Shown here: positions 19,460 to 27,990 of the stretch, piece by piece | Layout: every line of letters begins with the position of its first letter | Position numbering within the stretch: position 1 is the first letter of the stretch | Origin: Legionella tucsonensis | Lineage (GTDB): Bacteria; Pseudomonadota; Gammaproteobacteria; Legionellales; Legionellaceae | Reading direction: 5' to 3' | Length of the DNA: 64,000 nt | Assembly (NCBI RefSeq): GCF_001468035.1 | Contig: NZ_LNZA01000001.1 | Span: forward strand, 1,900,231-1,964,230 | Position numbers and translations under genes: made by a program | The notes under the pieces: model-generated | Seen by the model: the letters and a program-made list of their open reading frames with translations, nothing else | What the model was told of the DNA's origin: nothing | The model's database searches: none

Positions 19460-20350
19460 TCACGATGAAGATGAAGCCTGTGGAGGAACAGCAAGCATAT
19501 CCACAGAGCTAAGATGGAGAATCCGTTTGGCAACACTCCCCATAAGTAAGTAATGTAGTCCTGATTTACTCTGTGTGCCAAATGCCAACAAATCCGCACT
19601 CCATTTATTGGCTTGCTCGATAATGGCATCAGCATAATAACCGCCAATAATTTTTTTCTCGAACTTGCTTTTATCAACTTGACATTGGCTTAGAAAAACA
19701 TCCAGTTTTTCAAGAATATTTTTTATTTTAGGATGTTTAGTGTCTGTGAATTCCTCATCCAAATCATTTGGATTCAAGAATTGTCGATAATAAACATCAA
19801 CGATATGTAACAACTGAAAAGTGGCATTAGGAAAACAGTTAAACGTAAATTGCACCGTCTCTTTGCTTGCTTCAGAAAGGTCCGTTGCTATCAGTATCCT
19901 GCCATAAGTAAAATCAGGTTCTCTTTTTACTAGCAACACAGGAACATGACTTTGCCTGATAATTGAGCCAGAAGTCGTACCTAAAACATAATCATTAATA
20001 TAATAACGGCCATGGGCACCCACAATAATCAATTTACAATGATTTTCATCAGCATATCTGACCACCTCATCAGAAGCTCTACCCAATACCACTGAAATGT
20101 TGGCAAAATGTTTATGATGATTATCTTTTAATTTCTTTAAAATCTGCTCTTCGATTTCTTTTTTTTCAGACAAAAAATTGGGTTGCAATTCAGTATCTGA
20201 AGACGGCACAATGCTACTTAATGGTGGTGTTACAACATGGAGGAAATGAATTTTAGCCTGGTTTGATTTTGCTAAATCAATAGCGCGTTGCGAAGCCCAA
20301 TCGGCATGTTTTGAGAAATCGCTGGCAATCAATATATTACTTAATGTCAT
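19460..20350 (-). CDS. Tandem-domain universal stress protein
   Basis: 296 residues with two Usp domains. Domain 1 (about 1-145) carries GAHGRYYINDYVLGTTSGS and domain 2 carries GTQSKSGLHYLLMGSVAKR, so unlike the other tandem Usp here both halves keep a nucleotide-binding signature. It converges on the Kef-type antiporter gene with 21 bp between stops, and its own upstream neighbour is the MaoC-phosphotransacetylase gene. Cytoplasmic stress protein; target unknown. Confidence 0.9.
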   Translation of the reverse strand: MTLSNILIASDFSKHADWASQRAIDLAKSNQAKIHFLHVVTPPLSSIVPSSDTELQPNFLSEKKEIEEQILKKLKDNHHKHFANISVVLGRASDEVVRYADENHCKLIIVGAHGRYYINDYVLGTTSGSIIRQSHVPVLLVKREPDFTYGRILIATDLSEASKETVQFTFNCFPNATFQLLHIVDVYYRQFLNPNDLDEEFTDTKHPKIKNILEKLDVFLSQCQVDKSKFEKKIIGGYYADAIIEQANKWSADLLAFGTQSKSGLHYLLMGSVAKRILHLSSVDMLAVPPQASSSS

Positions 20351-20517
20351 GGGCTATCCCTAAATAAAAAAAGAGTCATCACTCTTATCCTAACAAGTCC
20401 TTAACAATAAAAAAATATGCGAGTGATTATTTGATCGATTCAACGAAAAGTGTCTTGCGAAGACTACACTTGAAGAGCCGATATTAAGCATCAGAATACT
20501 GTTTTTCGTCTTATCTG

Positions 20518-21927
20518 TCATTTTATCTTTCCTGCCTTGCGTGCTGCAGCCATTTTAACCGCCAAGGCGCAGGACAAGAGTCGAGTTCGTAATGAATCAG
20601 CTCGACTCGTCAAAATAATGGGTACACGTGCCCCCAAAACAATACCGCCAGCATCAGCATGCCCAAGAAAAGTCAATTGCTTAGCAAGAATATTGCCCGA
20701 CTCAATTTCGGGGACGACTAAAATATCAGCATCCCCCGCAACAGGCGATACAATTCCTTTGTCGTCTGCTGCCTGCTTGTTAATGGCATTATCAAAGGCT
20801 AAAGGCCCATCAAGAATACCATCGGTGATTTGTCCGCGATCAGACATTTTACATAGGGTTGCTGCATCTACTGTCGCTTGCATCTTAGGGCTCACGAGCT
20901 CTATAGCCGAAAGAATAGCTACTTTGGGTTTTTTATCTTCACCGAACAAGACACGCCAAAGATTAATTGCGTTTTGACAGATATCTGCTTTTTCTACAGC
21001 ATTTGGCATGATATTGATGGCGGCATCCGTGATAATAAGCGGTTTATGATAAGAAGGAACGTCCATGACATAAGCGTGGCTAATACGATATTTGGTGCGT
21101 AAATTGGATGTGGCAGGGACAACTGCTGCTAGTAACTCATGGGTACTCAATGAGCCTTTCATGATGGCATCGACCTTTTCTGTGGCTGCCAACTCTACTG
21201 CTTTACTAGCTGCCGCATCGCTATGCTCTGTATTAATGAGCTTCCATTGGGAGATATCAATGTCTGCCTCTTGCGCAGCCGCCTTAATCTTTGCCATTGG
21301 GCCAATTAAAATAGGGATAATCAGCTTAGCCTTCACGGAATCAGCTACTGCTGTGAGCACATTAGCCTTTACGGGATGAACAATAGCTGTGCAGATAGCA
21401 TCCACATTCTGGCAAGATTGAATGATGGTCTGAAAACGGTCGTGATTATGAATTTCAATGTGCGGCAGATCAGCTCTTGCCACTCGTATTTTTTTAGTCG
21501 GCGCAAGAACCGTAGCTAATCCTTCAATAACTGTTTCTCCGCGTTGATTCACGCCCTTGCAATCAAAAGTTACGATGGGCTTGTCAGGAAATTTATCTCG
21601 CACGATGAGCGTGATGGTGATGTTGTCTCCAATACGCACTGGTTTTCTAAATTTAATATCCTGTTCAAGATAAATCGTCCCCGGACCAGGGAAAACTGTT
21701 CCAAGCAGTGCGGAAATAAGGGATCCTGACCACATGCCATGGCCAACAATACCACGAAAAATATCGCTTTTGGCGAATTCAGGATCCATATGAGCAGGGT
21801 TCACATCACCGGACATAACCGCAAAAAGCGAAATGTCCTCTTGTTTTAGCGTCCTATTTAAACTGGCCTGCTGTCCCAAGGTTAACTCGTCAAAGGTGAT
21901 ATTCTCCAGAAACTCCTTATTCATCAT
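20518..21927 (-). CDS. MaoC hydratase / phosphate acetyl(butyryl)transferase fusion
   Basis: 469 residues. The N-terminal hot-dog domain has the hydratase motif SGDVNPAHMD (Asp41, His46) and GHGMWSGSL. From about 170 to the end is a phosphotransacetylase domain (PILIGPMAKI, DAIMKGSLSTH, ITDAAINIMP, GDADILVVPEIESGN). Such bifunctional enzymes act on short (R)-3-hydroxyacyl-CoA and acyl-phosphate. Two adjacent ATGs (21927, 21924) follow AAGGAAGG. No acetate/butyrate kinase gene is adjacent, which is unusual for the pairing. With PhaB nearby it fits a polyhydroxybutyrate/overflow-carbon role. Confidence 0.9.
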   Translation of the reverse strand: MMNKEFLENITFDELTLGQQASLNRTLKQEDISLFAVMSGDVNPAHMDPEFAKSDIFRGIVGHGMWSGSLISALLGTVFPGPGTIYLEQDIKFRKPVRIGDNITITLIVRDKFPDKPIVTFDCKGVNQRGETVIEGLATVLAPTKKIRVARADLPHIEIHNHDRFQTIIQSCQNVDAICTAIVHPVKANVLTAVADSVKAKLIIPILIGPMAKIKAAAQEADIDISQWKLINTEHSDAAASKAVELAATEKVDAIMKGSLSTHELLAAVVPATSNLRTKYRISHAYVMDVPSYHKPLIITDAAINIMPNAVEKADICQNAINLWRVLFGEDKKPKVAILSAIELVSPKMQATVDAATLCKMSDRGQITDGILDGPLAFDNAINKQAADDKGIVSPVAGDADILVVPEIESGNILAKQLTFLGHADAGGIVLGARVPIILTSRADSLRTRLLSCALAVKMAAARKAGKIK

Positions 21928-22347
21928 TCCTTCCTTTATCTTTGAAACAAAATCCCAGATAAAATATTCGCATGTAGAGTATCTGGTTATGTATCGATTA
22001 CTTTAAGACCGCATGTCATTAGGGTATGTGCCTTGATCCTTAATTATTGGCATAAATAAAACCATAAATTATATTATTCATCTTGCAGGTAAGTCTAAGG
22101 AAATAGGCCCTGAATCGATCAGCAAAACGGACGTTTCAAATCATCCCTCCATGCATAGTATAGATTACACAGCACCAAATACCAATAACTGTTAGTACTT
22201 GCGAATAAAATTGGGTGAAGTGTACTCATAGATTATAATTAATATAACCGGATCAATTGTTACCTCGTTGTCATAGGAGCGAATAATCAAACCAACGGGG
22301 AATAATCTGTATTTTTTCCATTTAACAATTCGTTAGGGAATGATCGG
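21928..22347. other. 420-bp divergent intergenic region (MaoC-Pta / TerC)
   Basis: No open frame. A possible hairpin, CCTCGTTG paired with CAACGGGG, lies about 80 bp before the TerC start, but I do not see the conserved core of the yybP-ykoY manganese riboswitch that often precedes TerC/Alx genes. Promoters for both flanking genes must lie here. Confidence 0.35.
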
Positions 22348-23301
22348 ATGACTACAGTCAGTGAGTGGTGGATGTGGTTAGGTTTTTTGACCTTTGTGAT
22401 CATGATGCTTGCTGTTGATCTGTTTTTATTGGGCGGACGAAAAGCTCATCGCGTTTCCACGAAAGAAGCACTGTCCTGGACCATTGTATGGTTCACGTTG
22501 GCTCTCATTTTTAACCTGCTCTTTTGGTGGTATCTCATATACACGTCCAACATACAAATAGCTAATGAAAAAGCACTGGAATTTTTCACAGGTTATCTCA
22601 TCGAGAAATCTTTATCTATCGACAATGTGTTCGTTATTCTCATGATTTTTAGTTATTTTTCTATTCCGGCAGAATATCAACGTCGAGTCCTAATCTACGG
22701 GGTACTCGGTGCCATCGTCATGCGATTAATCCTTATTTTGCTGGGCATATGGATTGTGAATAAATTTCACTGGGTACTCTACCTCTTTGGCTTTTTGATG
22801 CTAATTACAGGTATTAGAATGGCTTTCTTTGCCGAGCATGAACCCGATCTTGCAAAAAATCCTGTTCTTCGTTGGATGCGTCAGCATCTGCGAATCACTG
22901 ACGAACTGCAAGGTGAACGATTTTTTATCGTCCACAATCAATTATGGTCTGTTACTCCCCTTTTCCTTGTATTAATTCTTGTCGAAGTCAGTGATCTGAT
23001 TTTTGCATTAGATAGCATTCCTGCTATTTTCGCAGTAACAAATGATCCCTTTATTATTTTTACCTCTAATATTTTCGCAATACTTGGATTACGTGCATTA
23101 TATTTTTTATTGGCTAATATGCATCGTCGCTTTCATCTCCTTAAATATGGAGTTGCATTGATATTGATCTTTGTGGGCGTCAAAATGCTCATTGCACCCT
23201 GGTTTAAAATCCCTACCTTCTTTACTTTAGGTATTGTAGTGGTCACCTTAATCTTTTGCATAGTCCTAAGCACTTATAAAAAGCCACCTAGGAAAATGTA
23301 A
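22348..23301 (+). CDS. TerC/Alx-family integral membrane protein
   Basis: 317 residues with about nine helices. Family features are LAVDLFLLGGRKAH near the start, EKSLSIDNVFVILM, the acidic EVSDLIFALDSIPA and NIFAILGLRALYF. Members (E. coli Alx, TerC) are linked to Mn2+ export or to metallation of exported proteins. Inner membrane. It is a single-gene unit; an LRR protein gene converges on it from the other side. Confidence 0.92.
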   Translation: MTTVSEWWMWLGFLTFVIMMLAVDLFLLGGRKAHRVSTKEALSWTIVWFTLALIFNLLFWWYLIYTSNIQIANEKALEFFTGYLIEKSLSIDNVFVILMIFSYFSIPAEYQRRVLIYGVLGAIVMRLILILLGIWIVNKFHWVLYLFGFLMLITGIRMAFFAEHEPDLAKNPVLRWMRQHLRITDELQGERFFIVHNQLWSVTPLFLVLILVEVSDLIFALDSIPAIFAVTNDPFIIFTSNIFAILGLRALYFLLANMHRRFHLLKYGVALILIFVGVKMLIAPWFKIPTFFTLGIVVVTLIFCIVLSTYKKPPRKM

Positions 23302-23514
23302 TAAAGAATTTTCAGTTCAGCACATATTGCCATATTTTGAATATCCTTCGGCTGGGACTAATAAGCCTCACTACTTGGCACAAACAGCAATGTTTCATGA
23401 GTATAATCCCGGATTCGGGGAGAGCCCCTTTTTTTAGCAGGGCTGTGATTATAGAATCTTATTTCATCGAATCAATTGAATTCAGAGGCTTTTTACATGC
23501 TTCCCCAAGAAAAA

Positions 23515-24468
23515 TCACTCAAAATTATTGTTTGAATAATCAACAACTTGAAGTTCATGCTCTCGATTTAATAAGCTGTCCGGTACTCTGCCTGTGAATT
23601 GATTATGATCAAGTCGTAGGACTTGCAGGTTAGGGATGTTTCCAATGTCAGCAGGGATCGTACCTTCCAACGCGTTATGTTCAACGCGCAATGTTTTAAG
23701 AAAATGAAGTTTTGTGATTGTATCCGGAAGGATACCACTGAATTGATTGTGCCCTAGATAAATATGTTCCAATTGCATTAACTGTTCTATCTTAGTGTTT
23801 ATGGAACCTGAAATGTGATTATTAAATAAATAAATTTCTTTTAAATTCTGAAGCAGATAAAGAGAATCAGGCAGGATACCATTCAGCTCATTATCATCAA
23901 GCCGTAAAATTTCAAGTTGATGTAAATTTCCGATGGATGATGGGATGGCTCCCGATAATTTATTGACATGTAAATCAAGCCATTTCAAGCTTTCAGCTTC
24001 ACCAATACTGTCAGGAATCTCTCCACTAATCTGATTGGATTTAAGCCAAATGTTTTCAAGTTTTTTGCATTGACCAATCGTCGAAGGAATCTGCCCCCCG
24101 ATGTGATTAAAGCTTAAATAAAGTGTTTTCAGCTCTGTTAAGTTACATAGTGTATCTGGCAATGAACCCTCTAAGCCATTGTCATAAAGCTGCAATTCAG
24201 TAACATGCCCATTTTTATCACAAATTACTCCATGCCATTCACAGTATGAGATGGAATCAGAAAGCCAATTATCTTGCCTAATCCAATTTGACCCGTTAGT
24301 TGCTTTGTAAAAATTCTCAAGTTCTAATCGTTCTTGTGGATAATTTGCATCTGCAAAAAGAGCGTTTGAAATTAACATTGCTGCTATTCCAAAAAAGAAT
24401 ACTTGTTTACGAGATGATTTTAGCAACCTATGAATGGTATTGAAAAAGGAATGAATTGTTATTGGCAT
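23515..24468 (-). CDS. Secreted plant-type leucine-rich-repeat protein
   Basis: 317 residues from the ATG at 24468 (AAGAGAG upstream); a TTG at 24483 is unlikely. A signal-peptide-like helix (VFFFGIAAMLISNALFA) is followed by an LRRNT_2-like cap (NGSNWIRQDNWL; YCEWHGVICD). Nine 24-residue repeats and part of a tenth then follow, of the plant pattern LxxLxLxxNxLxGxIPxxIG (LDLHVNKLSGAIPSSIGN). This IP-x2-IG form is the plant receptor-kinase class, different from the repeats of bacterial internalins. Probably exported and binding a protein partner. The repeat spacing is regular throughout, so the gene is under selection. Eukaryotic acquisition is inference. Confidence 0.85.
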   Translation of the reverse strand: MPITIHSFFNTIHRLLKSSRKQVFFFGIAAMLISNALFADANYPQERLELENFYKATNGSNWIRQDNWLSDSISYCEWHGVICDKNGHVTELQLYDNGLEGSLPDTLCNLTELKTLYLSFNHIGGQIPSTIGQCKKLENIWLKSNQISGEIPDSIGEAESLKWLDLHVNKLSGAIPSSIGNLHQLEILRLDDNELNGILPDSLYLLQNLKEIYLFNNHISGSINTKIEQLMQLEHIYLGHNQFSGILPDTITKLHFLKTLRVEHNALEGTIPADIGNIPNLQVLRLDHNQFTGRVPDSLLNREHELQVVDYSNNNFE

Positions 24469-24682
24469 TGAACTCTCTTGCAAATCATTTTAGTCAGTGT
24501 AAATATTAAACAATTTAATGTCAAATAGGTAGGGCATGTTTACAATTTAGTTAGGTCTAACGGTGAGAATACAATTTTTCTAATATTGCGTTCAGAGTTT
24601 GGCAGCGGTACATTAAATACATAGGACCGTTGTAAATGGATGTGAATCTTGCAAAATAACACATCAAATCGGATGAAAAACC

Positions 24683-25540
24683 ATGCATAAAATAATTAGT
24701 GGCGATATGATAGGCATTGGTTTAAGAGCCCCACATTATGATCAAATATTAGAAAAAAAACCTGCGATTGACTGGCTTGAAGTGCATACAGAAAACTTCC
24801 TTTTAAAAGGAGGCCCATTATTAGAGCTTCTATTTTCCATAAGTCAGCATTATCCACTAAGCTTTCATGGAGTGGGATTATCTCTAGGCTCAGCCAAAGA
24901 AATCAGCAAAGAACATTTAAAACGAATTAAAACCCTCATTGATCGCTTCGAGCCTGTTTTCCTTTCAGATCATTTGTCATGGAGCAACGTAGGGAATACC
25001 TATTTGCCGGATTTATTACCCATTCCCTATAACGAAGAAAGTTTAACGATTATCACCAATAACATTGATAATGTACAAAATTATTTACAGAGAACCTTAT
25101 TAATAGAAAACCCAGCTTCTTATTTAGAGTATCGAGCTTCAACCTATGAAGAACCTGAGTTTCTAGCAGAAATAATCAAACGCACAGGCGCTAAATTGTT
25201 ATTGGACGTTAATAATGTTTACGTTTCTTATTCAAATAATAAACGAGATCCGTATCAATATATTCAAAAAGTACCTCACAAAGACATACAAGAAATTCAT
25301 GTAGCAGGACATTCTATTTCACTGCAAAATCAAAGGAATATCTTGCGGATAGATACACACAATGATCATGTCTGCCAGGAAGTATGGGATTTATATCGAT
25401 ATACTATAAATTACACTGGCCTTGTTCCAACTTTATTAGAATGGGATTCAGAAATACCTCATTTGGAGGTTTTAATCAATGAAGCAAAAAAATCAACTCA
25501 TTACGCCTACAATTCAACAAATACAGGAAGCTTTTCTTAA
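24683..25540 (+). CDS. MNIO-family (DUF692) iron enzyme, bufferin-modifying BufB type
   Basis: 285 residues forming a TIM-barrel of the multinuclear non-heme iron oxidative enzymes, relatives of MbnB and TglH. Expected metal ligands are visible: FHGVGLSL (His62), SDHLSW (Asp96, His97), IENPASY (Glu142), LLDVNNVYV (Asp175, Asn178), His206, DTHNDHV (Asp224, His226), LLEWD (Glu253). Such enzymes rebuild cysteines of small peptides into oxazolone/thiooxazole-type heterocycles. No precursor peptide gene is found in the 200 bp upstream, so its substrate must be encoded elsewhere; two candidates lie at 27.7 and 32.4 kb. A DUF2063 partner gene overlaps its 3' end by 62 bp. Confidence 0.88.
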   Translation: MHKIISGDMIGIGLRAPHYDQILEKKPAIDWLEVHTENFLLKGGPLLELLFSISQHYPLSFHGVGLSLGSAKEISKEHLKRIKTLIDRFEPVFLSDHLSWSNVGNTYLPDLLPIPYNEESLTIITNNIDNVQNYLQRTLLIENPASYLEYRASTYEEPEFLAEIIKRTGAKLLLDVNNVYVSYSNNKRDPYQYIQKVPHKDIQEIHVAGHSISLQNQRNILRIDTHNDHVCQEVWDLYRYTINYTGLVPTLLEWDSEIPHLEVLINEAKKSTHYAYNSTNTGSFS

Positions 25541-26312
25541 AGGTGTATTCAATAAACAAGATGTCGCTATTCAGGAGCAATTTTGTCAAAATGAAATTGC
25601 TCCTGAATTTCGTTTTAGTGTTTATCGTAATACCATTTTACAAAACCTGCGTAACTCTTTAGAAGTAACTTTTCCATCAACCTGGAAATTGGTTGGAAAA
25701 GTATGTGCTGATGCTTTGGCTCTAGCGTTTGTCCAAGACCACAGTAATTTACCAACAACTAATTGCTTAGACGATTGGGGTGAAAAATTTCCCGCTTTTT
25801 TACAAAATAATGAAGCGGTTAAACATCTTCTTTATCTAAAAGATATTGCAGAAATAGAATGGTTAAGGCATTTAAGCTATTGCTCGCAAGATTATCTTGT
25901 TCTTGATTCCAGAATACTTCAAAAACATCTAAATAATTCCGTGGATAAATTATGTTTGATATTTAATCCGTCGGTATTTTTATATTCATCTCCCTATTAT
26001 TTAAAAAATATCTTTGAGTTGATAGAAAATCCAGTTGAAATAGACTTCATAAATTTTCAGCACTTACCGAGTTATGTCGTGATAGTACGTCAAAAAAATC
26101 AGGTATTAACCCATTGGATTACTAAGGACCTGTTTACTTTTCTATCTTATTTAAAAGATAAAGTGACGCTTGAGCAATCATATGAAAACACTTTAGAAAA
26201 CAATCCGGATTTTGATTTGTTTTCCGGTTTACAATTTTTATTGAAAAATGAACTATTAGAATATTGTTCTATCTATCCGCTCCCCCAGGGTCATGGTTCG
26301 GATTGTAGTTAA
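25479..26312 (+). CDS. DUF2063 partner protein of the MNIO enzyme (BufC type)
   Basis: 277 residues. The N-terminal half has the DUF2063 'putative DNA-binding' pattern (IQEAFLKGVF; FRFSVYRNTILQNLRNSLEVTFP; LVGKVCADALALAFV). In MNIO systems this partner supplies a precursor-recognition element to the enzyme, so DNA binding is not expected. GGAGG sits at 25465-25469, inside the preceding gene, and fixes the ATG at 25479. The last dozen codons lie inside one arm of an 18-bp inverted repeat, so the C-terminus (LPQGHGSDCS) may be derived from that repeat instead of being ancestral sequence. Confidence 0.85.
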   Translation: MKQKNQLITPTIQQIQEAFLKGVFNKQDVAIQEQFCQNEIAPEFRFSVYRNTILQNLRNSLEVTFPSTWKLVGKVCADALALAFVQDHSNLPTTNCLDDWGEKFPAFLQNNEAVKHLLYLKDIAEIEWLRHLSYCSQDYLVLDSRILQKHLNNSVDKLCLIFNPSVFLYSSPYYLKNIFELIENPVEIDFINFQHLPSYVVIVRQKNQVLTHWITKDLFTFLSYLKDKVTLEQSYENTLENNPDFDLFSGLQFLLKNELLEYCSIYPLPQGHGSDCS

Positions 26313-26340
26313 ACTGAGCCGCGACTCTGAGGGAGCGGAT
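26275..26340 (+). repeat. Imperfect 18-bp inverted repeat overlapping the end of the DUF2063 gene
   Basis: ATCCGCTCCCCCAGGGTC and GACTCTGAGGGAGCGGAT pair with two mismatches around a 30-bp centre. The left arm codes for the last residues of the DUF2063 protein. It may be a REP-like element or a large terminator stem. Confidence 0.6.
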
Positions 26341-26343
26341 AAT

Positions 26344-26363
26344 AAATCCAGAGGGATTTTTTT
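26344..26363 (+). terminator. Terminator after the MNIO/DUF2063 pair
   Basis: AAATCC-AGAG-GGATTT followed by a run of Ts forms a short rho-independent-type signal between convergent gene rows. Confidence 0.5.
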
Positions 26364-26381
26364 ATAACAAATTACGTTATT

Positions 26382-27689
26382 TTACAAAGCCACTAAATCC
26401 AGAGGACCTTCCACCCCCCCCACATGTCTTGCCTTAAGCTCTTCTTTAGGTACATCGCTCCTATACCCTTGTTTTAATGCTTCTACAAAAGTATTCTTGG
26501 TAGTCAAAGCTTGAGTTTTTTCTTCTTTATTATGTTTTTCCAGCTTGGCTGCTAAATTGGCCGTTTCTCCAATTACTGTATATTCCAAACGATTTTCATA
26601 ACCGATCACACCAACTACCACTTCACCAGAAGCCAGCCCAATTCCTACGCCAACTACTATATCTCCCTTTTGACGTCGATTTTCACTCCATACCATTATT
26701 GATGATATGATTTCATCGACCGTTCTTAAGGCATCAGCGGCATAAGTATTTGAGGGAGCCACAGCACCAAAACTTGCCAAGATACCATCCCCCATAAACT
26801 TATCAATACTTCCATTATTTTTTTGAATAATTGGTACAACCAAATGCTGATATTCACCCAATAGTCCAATCAATTCACTAGGAGACAAATTTGTTGATGC
26901 TTTGGTAAATCCTCTCATATCAATAAACATAATAGCAGCCTGGCGTAACTCACCATACCCCGCTTGTAATGATTTTTCAGAGGTCGTTATTTTTTCTACA
27001 ACACTTGTATCAAAAAACCGAGATAAATCTTTTGCAGCACTGGTCTGCTCCACTGCTTGAAAAAGAGTGCGCTTGGCACGCGTCAATACCAAAGCAATAA
27101 TTACTGTTACTAGTAAGACTGACAAAATGACATCAAATACAGCACCCAAATAAACACTCCGACTTGATGCAAAGGTTACATAATCCCATGTAATAACATT
27201 CATCCCTGAACTGGATAAAGTTTGCCAAACGATAATACTCCACCCAATGGCTGCCGTAAGCCCTGAAAGTATGACCCATAGAGGTTCAAACCGAAGTGCA
27301 CGTAATGCAATCAAAATATAAACGTAATTAATATGGGGGTTTTTAAGATTAATGGTCGGTGTTGTTTCAAACTGCAGATAATAAGTCCATATAATAAATA
27401 ATAACAAAGCCATTTCAGCAACTATGGAGAAACCAAGAAATATTGAATTCAATTGATTAGTATAGACAAACCACAATCTTGCTAATATTAAGATAGTAAA
27501 TAACCACAAGCCTAAGGAAGAGGATTGAACAGGTGCGCCAGGAGAATATCCTGCTGAAGAAAAGAAATTGATAATACTTAATAGTACTATAACGCCTAAT
27601 TGCACACCAGTAACCAATAATTCACCCGTGTACTGTTGGGCTTCTATCTCTTTCCTGACACGAATAGGCAACTTAGAGTAACTATACAC
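26382..27689 (-). CDS. Membrane class III adenylate/guanylate cyclase
   Basis: 435 residues, GTG start at 27689. About six hydrophobic helices (30-200) precede a cyclase homology domain (250-420). The metal-binding aspartates are in MFIDMRGFT (Asp257) and DKFMGDGIL (Asp301); Lys297 is the purine-selecting lysine. In the VIGETANLAAKLE segment the usual transition-state arginine of N-x3-R is a lysine (Asn378, Lys382), so activity may be reduced or altered. The start overlaps the stop of a bufferin-like peptide gene by 8 bp, with GGAGGAAGGA inside the peptide's last codons, implying translational coupling. Confidence 0.88.
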   Translation of the reverse strand: MYSYSKLPIRVRKEIEAQQYTGELLVTGVQLGVIVLLSIINFFSSAGYSPGAPVQSSSLGLWLFTILILARLWFVYTNQLNSIFLGFSIVAEMALLLFIIWTYYLQFETTPTINLKNPHINYVYILIALRALRFEPLWVILSGLTAAIGWSIIVWQTLSSSGMNVITWDYVTFASSRSVYLGAVFDVILSVLLVTVIIALVLTRAKRTLFQAVEQTSAAKDLSRFFDTSVVEKITTSEKSLQAGYGELRQAAIMFIDMRGFTKASTNLSPSELIGLLGEYQHLVVPIIQKNNGSIDKFMGDGILASFGAVAPSNTYAADALRTVDEIISSIMVWSENRRQKGDIVVGVGIGLASGEVVVGVIGYENRLEYTVIGETANLAAKLEKHNKEEKTQALTTKNTFVEALKQGYRSDVPKEELKARHVGGVEGPLDLVAL

Positions 27690-27954
27690 TCCTTCCTCCC
27701 ACTATACGTTCACACAATCCTTTAGGCAACATGATAAAAGCTTCTGGGTCACGATCCATCGTTGATTGTGAGGCACAAGAATGTAGAGAAGTGGCACAAT
27801 CATTTTTTCCCGCGCGTGCCACGTTATAACAGCGCTCTCGTTTTACAACTATTTCTTTTGACGAAAGCCAATCGGTATACGTATATACGGAGGCAAGAGC
27901 AGCTCCTAAAGCAGCTGCAATTACTGTCGTATTTTGTACCTGACGTTTATTCAT
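27682..27954 (-). CDS. Second bufferin-like four-cysteine peptide (DUF2282-type)
   Basis: 90 residues from the ATG at 27954; a TTG at 27966 is the other option. A short hydrophobic stretch (VIAAALGAALASVYTY, residues 11-26) could be a membrane anchor or a signal peptide cut after ALA. The rest is a bufferin core: RCYNVARAGKNDC, SLHSCAS, MLPKGLCERIVGG. Cys42, 53, 60 and 81 have exactly the same spacing (11, 7, 21) as the canonical peptide at 32.4 kb. It has no adjacent MNIO gene on its strand and overlaps the cyclase gene. Either a modified copper-binding peptide or a sensor feeding the cyclase; both are inference. Confidence 0.82.
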   Translation of the reverse strand: MNKRQVQNTTVIAAALGAALASVYTYTDWLSSKEIVVKRERCYNVARAGKNDCATSLHSCASQSTMDRDPEAFIMLPKGLCERIVGGRSV

Positions 27955-27990
27955 ATTATTTTCCAACTGTTTTTAGAATGATTTCCCATT

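Noticed and set aside
22200-22347. Possible yybP-ykoY manganese riboswitch before the TerC gene
   Set aside because: The conserved purine-rich core expected for that class is not visible; only a weak hairpin with G-U pairs is present.
26366-26379. ATTACGTTATTTTA shared with the bufferin promoter region at 32348
   Set aside because: It lies downstream of the cyclase gene and not in a promoter, and both sites are AT-rich, so it is most simply chance.
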